DNA from: Nitrospira sp. UBA2083
GTDB lineage: Bacteria > Nitrospirota > Nitrospiria > Nitrospirales > Nitrospiraceae
Direction of reading: 5' to 3'
NCBI GenBank assembly: GCA_002331625.1
Contig: DCZN01000058.1
Coordinates: 1-16,133, forward strand
Length of the DNA: 16,133 nucleotides
A model generated the notes under the pieces. The model was not told where the DNA came from. It did no database searches and worked only from the letters and a program-made list of their open reading frames with translations. The position numbers were made by a program, and so were the translations under genes. Of the stretch, positions 6,858-15,077 are shown one piece after another (position 1 is the first letter of the stretch; every line of letters starts with the position of its first letter).

Positions 6858-7571
6858 TTATCCGATCTTGCCGGGATACAGGATATACAGCATCGTGTAG
6901 GTAAAACTTCCCGTCACGAACAAGACGCAGTAAATGACCATCGTGAAGCGGCCGAGCGCCCGATGGCGTCGTGCCCCATCGGGCCAAATCCGTTGAATCG
7001 TCATCTCGATCGCAAAGACAAAGGCCACCAGGGCAAGAAAGATTGCATATACCTCCAGTTTCCGCATGGAGAACCCGGCCGAGGCCACTCTGGAGAAAAA
7101 CAGTCCCAACACCACCACTGCAATACTGCCGAAGATGAGCCCGACCTTCTTCCAGGTTGTCAGTAACTGGGATTCGCGAAGCGACCGGACGCCGTCGACG
7201 AATTGTTGGGAACGAAAACCCAGCACGATCATATACACCGCCATAATCAGCCCGATGATGACGAGAATGATATGGAGGGTCAGGACCGGAATGAACACGT
7301 AATCGTAAAGCGACTGCGAGCCACCAAATCCTTCCTTGCCCTCAAACGCCAGGACCCCCAGCTGCCGAAACAGATAATAGGCGATGAAAAAGCTGAGCAT
7401 GGCAATCATGCCGCCCAACATCAGCCAATGGTGAGCATCGGCCTTTCGCTTGCGAGCCTGGAACCACCCCATGACAAACAGCCCGGTAAAGAGCGTCGCC
7501 ATCAACTGACTGAGATCCGCTCCAATCGTTGCATGAGTTCCAAAGAACCCTGGTTCGCGTAGCCAATCCAC
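6858..7571 (-). CDS. DUF420-like membrane protein, haem/copper oxidase-associated type
   Basis: This 237-residue protein has about six TM helices. The DUF420 pattern is visible: His47-His48 before a helix with GMIAMLSFFIAYYLF, Tyr92 then TLHIILVIIGL with His100, and a C-terminal ARRHRALGRF (His203) leading into the closing helix FVTGSFTYTMLYILYP. An additional segment of about 75 residues (about 122-196, with two extra helices) separates the two halves, making it longer than ordinary DUF420 proteins. The family is commonly encoded beside terminal oxidases and is thought to help assembly; its conserved histidines could bind haem or copper. It heads the cluster on the minus strand, 63 nt before the PCP_red gene. 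The start is GTG at 7571 with AAGGA about 8 nt upstream; no better start is visible. Confidence 0.7.
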   Translation of the reverse strand: MDWLREPGFFGTHATIGADLSQLMATLFTGLFVMGWFQARKRKADAHHWLMLGGMIAMLSFFIAYYLFRQLGVLAFEGKEGFGGSQSLYDYVFIPVLTLHIILVIIGLIMAVYMIVLGFRSQQFVDGVRSLRESQLLTTWKKVGLIFGSIAVVVLGLFFSRVASAGFSMRKLEVYAIFLALVAFVFAIEMTIQRIWPDGARRHRALGRFTMVIYCVLFVTGSFTYTMLYILYPGKIG

Positions 7572-7705
7572 TGCAATAGTCCTTGTTGTTAGGTCTCGCT
7601 CTCTTGATGCTGAGTTCCAAGTTTCAAGTCCCAGGTTTCATGTTGTGCAGCAACCAGCAACGTGACACCTGAAACATGAAACTCGAAACCACCGGGCAAG
7701 ACGCT
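7572..7705. repeat. Intergenic repeat patch with inverted repeat, upstream of the oxidase cluster
   Basis: The gap contains GTTTCATGT (7635-7643) facing ACATGAAAC (7674-7682), with outer GTTTC (7621-7625) and GAAAC copies at 7685-7689. It then runs into ACGCTTCACGCTTCACG (7701-7717), which covers the last codons of the methyltransferase. The GTTTCAAGT/GAAACATGAAAC style is low-complexity and repeat-derived. A promoter for the DUF420-led cluster should lie here, but I could not identify one with confidence. Confidence 0.5.
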
Positions 7706-8701
7706 TCACGCTTCACGAGACTTCACCCCCTGCACCACCGCCGTCTTCTCAAGCTCCACCACGGAGCAAAACCCAGCAACCTGGAGCCATTGCATGGCTT
7801 CGCTGGCTTGAAAGCAGCTGCCCTTCTGGGTATTGACAAGGATGTGGACCGCAAACGCCGTCGTCCACGCCGGGCCAGTCCCGGTTTCGTCTAAGAATCG
7901 ATCCTTAATCACCAGCCGTCCACCTGGTGCGAGAGCGGTAAAGACGTTCTTGACCAAATCCTGATTCATCTGAAACGTTTGATAGTGGAGGATATCGGAC
8001 ATCAGAACCACATCGTAGGGTCCTCCGAGTGGATCTCGATTGAAATCACCAGAGTGCAAGGCGATGCGAGATTCCAACCCCGCGTCCTTTACCGTTTTTT
8101 CCGTCAATTTCAGCGTTTCCGGAAGATCAAAGACCGTCGCATGCAGGTCGGGATACACCTGACAAAAGGCAATGGCGTTGGTCCCGGCTCCGCCGCCGAG
8201 ATCACACATCCGTTCCCACCCACCCAACTTCAATCGCTTGGCCAGATCCGGACCACTTTGCTGGCCGATGCGATTCAGCACTGCCAACACATGGCTACCC
8301 AACTCAGGATCGGTCTCAAAGACATGTCGGTCGACCGTCCGCTTCCCCGTGCGAATCGTCTCTTCCAACTTGCCCCAGTTGTTCCACTCCGCATCGTGCA
8401 ATAGAAGTAGGTGGCCCACGTACTGTGGAGACTGCCGGACCAAATACTTGATCGCGATCGACGAGTTCCCGTACAGCCCCGCATCTTTCGTCAACAGTTT
8501 CATCGCGACGAGCGCATTCAAGAGGAGGCTCAGTATGTGAGAATCGGCCTGTAGTCGACCAGCGATGTCCTGCGAGGATTTCGGTCGTTCATCAATGGCC
8601 GAAAACACGTCCAGCTTCACGGCTGTGAGGAGAATCTTCGTCTCCCAGTAGTAGCCGAGCTGAAAGATTTCCGCGAGTGAAAGCTCTCGTGACACACCCA
8701 T
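7706..8701 (-). CDS. SAM-dependent O-methyltransferase (Methyltransf_2 family)
   Basis: This 331-residue protein matches the full-length O-methyltransferase plan. A winged-helix dimerisation domain (about 10-95, with LTAVKLDVFSAI and LLLNALVAMKLL) is followed by a Rossmann methyltransferase domain. The SAM-binding loop is DLGGGAG at 167-173. Further landmarks are TVFDLPET (acidic residue after strand 2), HSGDFNRDPLGGPYDVVLMSDILHYQ and LAPGGRLVIKDRF. It resembles the hydroxyneurosporene/bacteriochlorophyll-type and quinone-related branch; the substrate cannot be deduced. It has its own putative promoter, with the head of the oxidase cluster 134 nt downstream. The ATG at 8701 has AGGGG directly upstream, next to a small palindrome. 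The last codons (KSREA) overlap a repeat motif, so the C-terminus may be recently altered. Confidence 0.85.
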   Translation of the reverse strand: MGVSRELSLAEIFQLGYYWETKILLTAVKLDVFSAIDERPKSSQDIAGRLQADSHILSLLLNALVAMKLLTKDAGLYGNSSIAIKYLVRQSPQYVGHLLLLHDAEWNNWGKLEETIRTGKRTVDRHVFETDPELGSHVLAVLNRIGQQSGPDLAKRLKLGGWERMCDLGGGAGTNAIAFCQVYPDLHATVFDLPETLKLTEKTVKDAGLESRIALHSGDFNRDPLGGPYDVVLMSDILHYQTFQMNQDLVKNVFTALAPGGRLVIKDRFLDETGTGPAWTTAFAVHILVNTQKGSCFQASEAMQWLQVAGFCSVVELEKTAVVQGVKSREA

Positions 8702-8705
8702 CCCC

Positions 8706-8719
8706 TAAGCGAGCGCTTA
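8706..8719. promoter_or_regulatory. 14-bp palindrome overlapping the methyltransferase translation start region
   Basis: TAAGCG (8706-8711) and CGCTTA (8714-8719) are reverse complements around a 2-nt centre, just outside the AGGGG ribosome site of the methyltransferase. It could be a small operator; a two-base loop is too tight for a good RNA hairpin. A role is not shown. Confidence 0.3.
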
Positions 8720-8728
8720 AAGGATGGT

Positions 8729-8758
8729 ATCTTACCTACTGCGGAAAGTGAAAGGCAA
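8729..8758 (-). promoter_or_regulatory. Putative sigma-70-type promoter of the methyltransferase gene
   Basis: On the minus strand TTGCCT (8758-8753) and TAAGAT (8734-8729) are separated by 18 nt, each matching the consensus at four of six positions. The start codon is 28 nt further on. It lies just after the terminator of the previous gene, where a new promoter is expected. Confidence 0.35.
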
Positions 8759-8792
8759 GGCGGCGCACGGCTACGTAAGTGACTGAAAACAC

Positions 8793-8821
8793 GAAGGGCA
8801 GCGGGGATTCCGCTGCCCTTC
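8793..8821 (-). terminator. Rho-independent terminator of the secreted cupredoxin-like gene
   Basis: A perfect 12-bp stem, GAAGGGCAGCGG (8793-8804) and CCGCTGCCCTTC (8810-8821), has a 5-nt loop. It is followed on the minus strand by GTGTTTTC. It lies 24 nt past the stop codon at 8846. Confidence 0.88.
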
Positions 8822-8845
8822 AAGACCACATCTACGAAACCAGGC

Positions 8846-9640
8846 TTACTTCACTTCAGCCTTGAGGTTGGCGGTGCCGCCATCGGTCACATCCACCTCG
8901 AACTCAATCTTCTTGGCCTTGCCTGCAAATGGGTGCCAGGCCACGACCTTGTGCTTCCCAGCCGGCACATCCTTGATCTCGAAGGACCCATCGTCCTTCG
9001 CCACGGCAAAGTGTGCATTCGATACCGGGAGGAAGAAGGACTGCATGAACTCATGCTGATCGCACTGCAAGCGGAAGTACCCTTCCTTCTCTGCACCGCC
9101 ACGGAAAGTCACCGGCTTATCCAACTTATCACCCTTCTTCGCGAGACCGATGTTGAAACCGGTCGCCGAAGAGGTCCCCTTCACCGTAAAGCTGTGAGGA
9201 TTGTGCAGCACGCCGGCAACGGATTTAGGATCGTCCGCATCGGCATCGGTATTTTCAACCTTGAATGGGCGGGTATTTACCACCACACCACTAAAGGGCT
9301 GGAAATCGCAAAAGGCTGCCACAACTTCCGTTCCGGCATAGCCATCCATCCAGGCCTTATCCTCGATGTCCACAACGGCCACGACAGCACCCTTCAATCC
9401 ACCATCCTTGCTCACTTCGATCTGCTTCAAGAACCGCTTGTCGCCATCCACCTTGCTCTTGTCGGGGATTTGCGGACAAAACTTTGGGTTCGGGAACTTT
9501 GAGAAGAGAAATTCCTTATTCTCCGCCTTCCCAGCATAAGTCACCTTTCCGGCGATCGTTCCACCCGCGTACGAGGTGAGAGGCGCCGCAACCAAGGCGA
9601 CGGCTGCTACACCAAACATCATTGATAACGCACTCTTCAT
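8846..9640 (-). CDS. Secreted protein with cupredoxin-like copper motif and carboxypeptidase-regulatory-like domain
   Basis: This 264-residue protein has a clear signal peptide (1-25, ending TSYA). The mature protein begins GGTIAGKVTYAG, a beta-sandwich start. Candidate metal ligands are His146 and His149 (LHNPHSF) and the loop Cys193-x2-His196-x2-Met199 (CDQHEFM), the ligand order of type 1 copper sites. A C-terminal segment (FAVAKDDGSFEIKDVPAG, then VVAWHPFAG) matches carboxypeptidase-regulatory-like domains joined to such motifs. Extra cysteines (55, 111) may form a disulfide. The likely site is the periplasm. Copper binding or electron transfer is inferred from the motif only. The gene is a single-gene unit with a strong promoter, an AAGGAGG ribosome site 8 nt before the ATG and a strong terminator, which points to high expression. 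Confidence 0.8.
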   Translation of the reverse strand: MKSALSMMFGVAAVALVAAPLTSYAGGTIAGKVTYAGKAENKEFLFSKFPNPKFCPQIPDKSKVDGDKRFLKQIEVSKDGGLKGAVVAVVDIEDKAWMDGYAGTEVVAAFCDFQPFSGVVVNTRPFKVENTDADADDPKSVAGVLHNPHSFTVKGTSSATGFNIGLAKKGDKLDKPVTFRGGAEKEGYFRLQCDQHEFMQSFFLPVSNAHFAVAKDDGSFEIKDVPAGKHKVVAWHPFAGKAKKIEFEVDVTDGGTANLKAEVK

Positions 9641-9934
9641 TGGACTGCCTCCTTGTAATTAACGAACATCCTGCCTCCGAACTGACCTGTCTCTCTGGTT
9701 TCCTATCACCAAAGCGCTTCTGGTTCACATCATCATTATGCCATCGGTCACACCATGGCGAGTCTGGATAGACCGAGTATGTATATGAAATCTTACCGTC
9801 CGCTGTCAACCGAAACAAGATGCGCCTGAAGTGGCTACCCAGAGTAGCTATTTCCTCATCGTCCTGGTACATTTGGCAAAAATTAGCGCCCAGGTGAACC
9901 TCCGACCCATGCCACGCCCCTCACGTACACCCCG
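9641..9934. other. Divergent intergenic region between cupredoxin-like and desaturase genes
   Basis: This gap of about 294 nt holds the minus-strand promoter at 9780-9809 and about 130 nt of untranslated leader for the secreted protein. I see no convincing small gene. For the plus-strand desaturase I found no clear promoter hexamers and no good ribosome site before its ATG. Confidence 0.5.
9780..9809 (-). promoter_or_regulatory. Sigma-70-type promoter of the secreted cupredoxin-like gene
   Basis: On the minus strand a perfect -35 box TTGACA (9809-9804) is followed after 18 nt by TATACA (9785-9780). Transcription would start near 9773, leaving a leader of about 130 nt before the ATG at 9640. 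Confidence 0.55.
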
Positions 9935-10813
9935 ATGCTAGCCTCAACGGTCCCTACCGGCGGGCTTAAACGTGCCTATCCACTCTATGTAACGGTGATG
10001 CTCTTCAGCATTATCGTCGGAAGTGCCGTAATTGGTGTGCCGTTATTTGGTTTCCTTTATGGGTATACGTGGTTCGATTGGATAATGTTCGCACTCCTCT
10101 ATGTTGTCACGGGATTGGGCATTACCGTGGGATACCACCGCCTCATCTCACACCGCAGCTTCAGCTGTCCCGATGGGGTCAAGGCTGCCCTTCTCATCGC
10201 CGGAGGATGGGCGCTTCAACAATCCGCGCTCAAGTGGGGCGCTGATCACATCCGCCACCACGCGGCCTGCGACCAAGATGCCGACCCATACAACGCAAAG
10301 CTTGGGTTCTGGCACAGCCACTGTGGGTGGCTCTTTGCAGACAAGAAGTACTCAGACGAAAAATATGCGACCAGGCTTCGGCAGGATCCGGTCGTGATGT
10401 GGCAACATCGGTACTATACCCTGATCTTCCTCTCGGGGTTGGTGTTCCCGTTCTTGATAGGCTGTTTGTACAATGGCTGGGTTGGGGGGATAAGCTGCTT
10501 CATGTTGGCTGGTATTGGCCGCACCTTCGCCGTGCTGAATTCGACATTTTGTATCAACTCAGTCTGCCATCTGTGGGGAAGCCAACCCCATGGTCAAGCA
10601 GATTCGAGCCGAGACAGCTGGGTAGTTTCCCTGCTGACCTTCGGTGAGGGTTACCACAATTACCACCACACCCATCCAACCGACTACCGCAATGGGCCCC
10701 TCTGGTATAACTTCGACCCATCGAAATGGGTGATTTTCACGCTTTCCCTCCTGGGATTAGCCTGGTCACTTCGGACAGCGAACGCAGCTGACCCACAGGC
10801 TTCCAACGTGTAG
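9935..10813 (+). CDS. Acyl desaturase (stearoyl-CoA delta-9 desaturase-like)
   Basis: This 292-residue membrane enzyme of the fatty acid desaturase superfamily would introduce a double bond into saturated acyl chains, using a di-iron centre, oxygen and an electron donor. All three histidine boxes are present: HRLISH (68-73, HxxxxH), HIRHH (105-109, HxxHH) and HNYHH (241-245, HxxHH). The surrounding residues TVGYHRLISHRSF, DADPYN and FGEGYHNYHHTHPTDYRNG are characteristic of the acyl-CoA desaturase branch. Hydrophobic segments are at about 18-40, 48-65, 82-98, 160-180 and 185-205. There is no fused cytochrome b5 domain, so an external electron donor is needed. It is the only plus-strand gene here and stands alone. 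It has no visible Shine-Dalgarno before the ATG at 9935, and no other in-frame start is evident. Confidence 0.93.
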   Translation: MLASTVPTGGLKRAYPLYVTVMLFSIIVGSAVIGVPLFGFLYGYTWFDWIMFALLYVVTGLGITVGYHRLISHRSFSCPDGVKAALLIAGGWALQQSALKWGADHIRHHAACDQDADPYNAKLGFWHSHCGWLFADKKYSDEKYATRLRQDPVVMWQHRYYTLIFLSGLVFPFLIGCLYNGWVGGISCFMLAGIGRTFAVLNSTFCINSVCHLWGSQPHGQADSSRDSWVVSLLTFGEGYHNYHHTHPTDYRNGPLWYNFDPSKWVIFTLSLLGLAWSLRTANAADPQASNV

Positions 10814-10853
10814 CAGGATGCGGAAAAAGACCGCCACCGAAACCAAGTAGTTA

Positions 10854-10905
10854 AGGTCAAGTCGAGAGTTCTGATTTGCCTTACCCTAAGTCTCAACCTT
10901 GACCT
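10854..10905. terminator. Inverted repeat between convergent genes, possible bidirectional terminator
   Basis: AGGTCAAG (10854-10861) and CTTGACCT (10898-10905) are perfect reverse complements. An inner GAGA/TCTC pairing lies near the base and the loop is about 25 nt. The repeat lies in the 122-nt gap between the ends of the desaturase and ureD, where transcription from both sides should stop. No long T-run is seen. Confidence 0.45.
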
Positions 10906-10935
10906 GCATTACGCTGACAGACTTGTCGATTCCGG

Positions 10936-11895
10936 TTAGTACTTTCGCAGAGACACAGGCGGGAGCTTCAACAGGGCTTCGCGAGCGGCTGCCCATAAGG
11001 CATCCATCATCGCCAAGAGATCAGGGGCCGTTCGGGCTAGCAGCTTGACGGCGAGGCCAGGCACTGGTGGGGTTGAAACCCCGCCGAGTACTACTCCTGG
11101 CTTGGCATCCAAGAGCGACGCGATGTTCGATTCCAACCCAGTCCAGACCTCCGGCGCCATCGCATCGTTCACCACGTAGAACGAAGCCACATAATCCCAT
11201 TCTTCAGCCAGCCCGACCGCCCCTAAGTCCGTGGCCGGATCAAGCACATATCGTTCAAACAGAGAATTCCCGGAGGCTGTCATGATCAAGATTTCGTTTT
11301 CCAGGTCAGTAAAGGCCCACCGTTCTCCCCTCGCAATGCGACCTGAGGCAAGCGCATCCCACAAGAAGAGTGTCGCGCCAGGCGCCACCGTAGCCCTGAG
11401 ACTCTGCCGAAACCGAGATCCGGCAAAGGGAATCGTATGCTCAGGAAACCATTCGAGAATCGCACCAGGCTCGACCGCGATGGCAACGTGCTGTTCGGAT
11501 ACTAGGCCTTCAGTTCGATACACCCGGTTGGCAGATGGAGCAGAAATCATGACATGCGCACCCTGCTCTACCGTCATGTCAATGGAGAGATGGTCTCCCC
11601 CCACCAGACCACCGGATGGATTGACCAGCAACGTGTAGGCTGCACCTGTATCATCGAGATAGATGGGAGGCAGCAATTTCCAAGGCGTGGTGAAATAGGA
11701 GTGGGAGATCACGGTGCGGTGATCAAGCCTAGCATAGGTCAGCTTCAGCTCACCGACTCGCCCGACTAACTCGGTTGCAAACCGCCCAGGAGTCTTCTTT
11801 CTTGGAGAAAGCGTTCGTTTCCCGGCAGGTTTTCTTTTTGGAGACGTGCCGGTGTCCCGAGACGTCCTCTTTTTCCGTCCCGCCTGAATTGCCAT
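10936..11895 (-). CDS. ureD: Urease accessory protein UreD (UreH) with basic N-terminal extension
   Basis: The protein has 319 residues from ATG 11895, two nt after the ureG stop and without a clear ribosome site, so translation is probably coupled to ureG. UreD is the platform that binds apo-urease and receives nickel through the UreF-UreG complex. Family landmarks are VGELKLTYARL, VNPSGGLVGGDHLSIDM (glycine-rich motif), VMISAPSANRVYRT, LEWFPEHTIPFAGSRF, LFLWDALASGR, and an Arg-rich C-terminus near AREALLKLP. Residues 1-45 are an atypical Lys/Arg-rich tail with two TSPKRKP/LSPRKKTP-like units. An in-frame Met at 11940 lies within ureG and is less likely. It is the last gene of the operon. 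The family call is firm; the tail's role is unknown. Confidence 0.93.
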   Translation of the reverse strand: MAIQAGRKKRTSRDTGTSPKRKPAGKRTLSPRKKTPGRFATELVGRVGELKLTYARLDHRTVISHSYFTTPWKLLPPIYLDDTGAAYTLLVNPSGGLVGGDHLSIDMTVEQGAHVMISAPSANRVYRTEGLVSEQHVAIAVEPGAILEWFPEHTIPFAGSRFRQSLRATVAPGATLFLWDALASGRIARGERWAFTDLENEILIMTASGNSLFERYVLDPATDLGAVGLAEEWDYVASFYVVNDAMAPEVWTGLESNIASLLDAKPGVVLGGVSTPPVPGLAVKLLARTAPDLLAMMDALWAAAREALLKLPPVSLRKY

Positions 11896-11897
11896 GG

Positions 11898-12569
11898 TTA
11901 CGAGCGCTTGGCGCGTTGCGGGATACGCTGTTCGACCCACGCCACGACGGCATCCATTCCCTCGCCGGACAGGATATTGGTGAAGGCAAAGGGGAGCTCT
12001 CCGCGCATCTTGCGAGTATCTCGATCCATCACGGAGAGATCCGCACGCACATAAGGAGCCAAATCCATCTTGTTGATGACAAGGAAATCGGATCGCGTAA
12101 TCCCAGGCCCGCCTTTGCGTGGAATTTTATCGCCCCCCGACACATCGATGACATAGATGACATAGTCGACTAACTCTGGACTGAACGTCGCGGCAAGATT
12201 GTCTCCCCCGCTTTCCAGAAAGATCAATTCTATGTCCGAATGCCGGCGCAGTAGATCATCGATGGCTTCTTGGTTGTGGGAGGCATCTTCACGGATTGCG
12301 GTATGGGGACAGCCACCGGTTTCGACACCAAGAATCCGATCGACCGGAAGCGCGGCGCGCTTGGTCAGGATTTCGGCGTCAATTTTCGTAAAAATATCGT
12401 TGGTCACCGCAGCGAGGCTGTAGCGATCGCGCAGCCGCTGACATAGCGCTTCCACGAGGGCAGTCTTCCCTGATCCAACGGGCCCTCCGATACCAATGAC
12501 TGGAATGCCTTGTTTCCTCGCCTGAGTCGGAGTCCAGTTGTGGCTATGCTCACGATTGAGGTCATGCAT
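11898..12569 (-). CDS. ureG: Urease accessory GTPase UreG
   Basis: This 223-residue SIMIBI-class GTPase couples GTP hydrolysis to nickel delivery to urease. The P-loop is GPVGSGKT (29-36). The metal-binding CPH motif is in [15 protein letters not shown] (Cys87, His89), where a UreG dimer binds nickel. [35 protein letters not shown] and [12 protein letters not shown] (guanine-specificity NKMD) complete the signature. The N-terminus has only a short His segment (HDLNREHSH), not the long His-rich tail of some UreG proteins. Length is normal. It lies 57 nt after ureF and 2 nt before ureD. The ribosome site before ATG 12569 is weak. With no ureE in view, nickel donation to UreG must come from elsewhere, possibly HypA/HypB. 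Confidence 0.97.
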   Translation of the reverse strand: MHDLNREHSHNWTPTQARKQGIPVIGIGGPVGSGKTALVEALCQRLRDRYSLAAVTNDIFTKIDAEILTKRAALPVDRILGVETGGCPHTAIREDASHNQEAIDDLLRRHSDIELIFLESGGDNLAATFSPELVDYVIYVIDVSGGDKIPRKGGPGITRSDFLVINKMDLAPYVRADLSVMDRDTRKMRGELPFAFTNILSGEGMDAVVAWVEQRIPQRAKRS

Positions 12570-12626
12570 ATCGGATACGAGTGCTTATGGTTGGACAGCA
12601 GCTTCTCTCTTCTTTACCTTACGCCC

Positions 12627-13313
12627 TTAGCTTCTGAAAAGTCTCCATTCCAGACCACCGTGTCGCATCGCATAGATATCTTGCACGGGTGACCACGAAC
12701 ACATACGTTCATTCGTATCGACCTCCCGGCTGATTCGATCGATCAGCGGCAACCATGCTCCGAGGACCTGCTGCCCCTCACGTTGACCGATTGAACAAAG
12801 CCGCATGGCAGCCGACACAAAACCCGCTGCCGACTGGTAGAGAAACGCTGCAGCCGTTTCCTCTGCCTCCCAACCATTGGCTCCCAACGTCAACCCGAAA
12901 CTGACCGCCATATGGCCGGGGGTTTGCTCAGATTCTACGGCATCACGGTATGTGCTCAAGATCGTGCTCCGGCGGAATTGATCTGCCGCAATTCTGATAA
13001 CCTGCCGACCCATCTGACGGCTGGCGAGTCTTGAATTCCGGCCGAGCTTCGCGGAATCCAACTCTCGATCCGTTTGGAGAGCACTCTCAAGCGATCCACC
13101 TGCCCCGGCTTGATTCGCCCGTTTTGCAGCAAGGACTTCTCGCCGGCTCATTCCCCCTCGTAACAGATCTTCGACATAGCGAGCCAACTGGTCGGAATTT
13201 TTTACGGCACCGCCTTGTACGGCCGCCTCCAGTCCTGAGGAGAAGGCATACCCCCCCGAGGGAAATAAGCTGTCAGTGAACCGCAGACCCTCAAGCAACG
13301 CGCGCGCATTCAT
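12627..13313 (-). CDS. ureF: Urease accessory protein UreF
   Basis: This 228-residue, mostly helical protein bridges UreD and UreG in the nickel-insertion complex and regulates the GTPase. Recognisable features are the N-terminal LRFTDSLFPSGGYAFSSGLEA segment (10-30), the most conserved part of UreF, and RYVEDLLRGGMSRREVLAA, QMGRQVIRIA, GHMAVSFGLTLGA (about 154-166), and the C-terminal helix with RLCSIGQREGQQVL. The length is normal for the family. It starts 39 nt after the ureC stop and ends 57 nt before ureG. The ribosome site is weak (GGGAG about 12 nt before the ATG), as often in tightly packed operons. The middle region (75-105) is divergent, which is usual. Confidence 0.95.
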   Translation of the reverse strand: MNARALLEGLRFTDSLFPSGGYAFSSGLEAAVQGGAVKNSDQLARYVEDLLRGGMSRREVLAAKRANQAGAGGSLESALQTDRELDSAKLGRNSRLASRQMGRQVIRIAADQFRRSTILSTYRDAVESEQTPGHMAVSFGLTLGANGWEAEETAAAFLYQSAAGFVSAAMRLCSIGQREGQQVLGAWLPLIDRISREVDTNERMCSWSPVQDIYAMRHGGLEWRLFRS

Positions 13314-13352
13314 CCGAGAATGTACTCCCTACCTCTCACCCATTTTCTCTCA

Positions 13353-15077
13353 CTAGAAAAGAAAGTACCGCTGAGCCATCGGGAGCACGGCAGCCGGCTC
13401 ACACGTGAGCCGCACACCATCCGCGGTCACGACATAGGTCTCTGGATGAACCTCGATCTTCGGCAGGTAGTCGTTCAGCTTAAGATCGCGCTTCTTCACG
13501 CTGCGGCAATTCTTGACTGCCACGACGCGCTTCTGCAAGCCGAGCTTCTTCGGAACCCCACGGTCCAACCCTGCTTGCGACACGAAGGTGAGACTGGTAC
13601 TGGACAAGGCCCGTCCGAACGCACCGAACATGGGTCGGCTAATGATCGGTTCCGGTGTGGGGATCGAGGCGTTGGGATCCCCCATCTGCGCTTGAGCAAT
13701 AAATCCGCCTTTCAGAACCATCTCAGGCTTCACCCCGAAGAACGCCGGCTTCCAGATCACCAGGTCGGCGAACTTCCCGACCTCTACGGACCCGACCTCA
13801 TGGGCAATCCCATGAGTCATCGCAGGATTGATCGTGTACTTGGCCACATAGCGCTTGGCACGGAAGTTATCGTTTTGAGACGACTCTTTTCCTCCGCTCG
13901 GCGACAGATGACCTCGCTGAACCTTCATCTTGTGGGCGTTTTGCCAGGTGCGAATGATGACTTCTCCGATACGGCCCATCGCTTGCGAGTCGGACGACAT
14001 GATGCTGATGGCACCGAGATCATGGAGGATATCTTCCGCCGCGATGGTTTCCCGACGGATACGAGATTCAGCAAAAGCCACGTCTTCGGGGATTCTCGGA
14101 TTCAGGTGATGACACACCATCAGCATATCGAGATGCTCGTCCATTGTATTGGCAGTAAACGGCATTGTGGGGTTGGTCGAGGACGGCAACACATTCGGCT
14201 CACCACAAACCTTAATGATATCCGGTGCATGTCCGCCTCCCGCACCTTCCGTATGAAAGGAGTGAATCGTCCTCCCTTTGAACGCCTTGATGGTGTCCTC
14301 GACAAAACCCGCTTCATTCAGCGTATCGGTGTGGATGGCGACCTGCACATCGTACCGCTCCGCCACACTCAAACACGTATCGATCGCCGCCGGTGTCGTG
14401 CCCCAATCTTCATGCAGCTTCAAACCAATCGCACCAGCCTCGACCTGTTCGTTCAACCCATCAGGATGGGAGGAGTTCCCCTTGCCCAAGAATCCTAGAT
14501 TAATGGGAATGCCTTCGGACGCCTCAAGCATCCGATAGATGTTCCACGGTCCCGGTGTACAGGTCGTCGCATTCGTGCCGGTAGCGGGCCCCGTACCGCC
14601 TCCTATCAAGGTGGTAATGCCCGCCGACAAGGCATCCCAATATTGTTGCGGGCAAATGAAATGGATATGGGTATCAATGCCTCCCGCCGTCACGATGTGC
14701 CCTTCACCTGCAATCACTTCAGTTCCGGCACCGATCTCCATGCCTTTGGTCACGTTCGGCATCAAATCGGAATTTCCGGATTTACCGATGCCGACAATCC
14801 GACCATCCTTGATCCCGATATCTGCCTTCACAACTCCGGTATAGTCCAATATGAGGGCATTCGTGATCACGGTATCGAGCGCGCCCTGTGCGCTTGTCGC
14901 TCTGGGAGACTGGCCCATACCATCTCGGATCACCTTGCCACCCCCGAACACCGCTTCTTCTCCGTAAGCGGTGAGATCCTTCTCGACTTCAATGACTAAC
15001 TCCGTATCCGCAAGTCGAACACGATCGCCCGTGGTGGGGCCGTAGAGTGAGGCATATTGCTTTCTTGGAATTTTCAC
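13353..15077 (-). CDS. ureC: Urease alpha subunit UreC (catalytic)
   Basis: The 574-residue catalytic subunit of urease (EC 3.5.1.5) hydrolyses urea to ammonia and carbamate at a di-nickel site in the cytoplasm. All expected residues are visible: His137 and His139 (GGIDTHIHF), the carbamylated Lys220 (GLKLHEDWG), His222, His249 ([10 protein letters not shown]), His275 ([15 protein letters not shown]), the mobile-flap Cys322-His323 (MVCHH) and Asp363 ([10 protein letters not shown]). Length and order match typical UreC. The start is GTG at 15077, overlapping the ureB stop by GTGA, with an AGGAGGGG site upstream. It is followed by ureF after 39 nt. Nothing suggests inactivation. Confidence 0.99.
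   Translation of the reverse strand: MKIPRKQYASLYGPTTGDRVRLADTELVIEVEKDLTAYGEEAVFGGGKVIRDGMGQSPRATSAQGALDTVITNALILDYTGVVKADIGIKDGRIVGIGKSGNSDLMPNVTKGMEIGAGTEVIAGEGHIVTAGGIDTHIHFICPQQYWDALSAGITTLIGGGTGPATGTNATTCTPGPWNIYRMLEASEGIPINLGFLGKGNSSHPDGLNEQVEAGAIGLKLHEDWGTTPAAIDTCLSVAERYDVQVAIHTDTLNEAGFVEDTIKAFKGRTIHSFHTEGAGGGHAPDIIKVCGEPNVLPSSTNPTMPFTANTMDEHLDMLMVCHHLNPRIPEDVAFAESRIRRETIAAEDILHDLGAISIMSSDSQAMGRIGEVIIRTWQNAHKMKVQRGHLSPSGGKESSQNDNFRAKRYVAKYTINPAMTHGIAHEVGSVEVGKFADLVIWKPAFFGVKPEMVLKGGFIAQAQMGDPNASIPTPEPIISRPMFGAFGRALSSTSLTFVSQAGLDRGVPKKLGLQKRVVAVKNCRSVKKRDLKLNDYLPKIEVHPETYVVTADGVRLTCEPAAVLPMAQRYFLF

Noticed and set aside
9516..9872. Minus-strand frame across the promoter and signal-peptide region of the secreted gene
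   Set aside because: It overlaps the gene start, ribosome site and promoter, and has no motif.
11896..11940. Upstream Met for ureD at 11940
   Set aside because: It would overlap the conserved ureG 3' end by 43 nt and adds no UreD-like sequence. ATG 11895 follows the ureG stop directly.
13320..14498. Long plus-strand open frame (392 codons) opposite ureC
   Set aside because: It is antisense to the well-conserved ureC gene, and its translation has no family motif. It is a codon-bias shadow.
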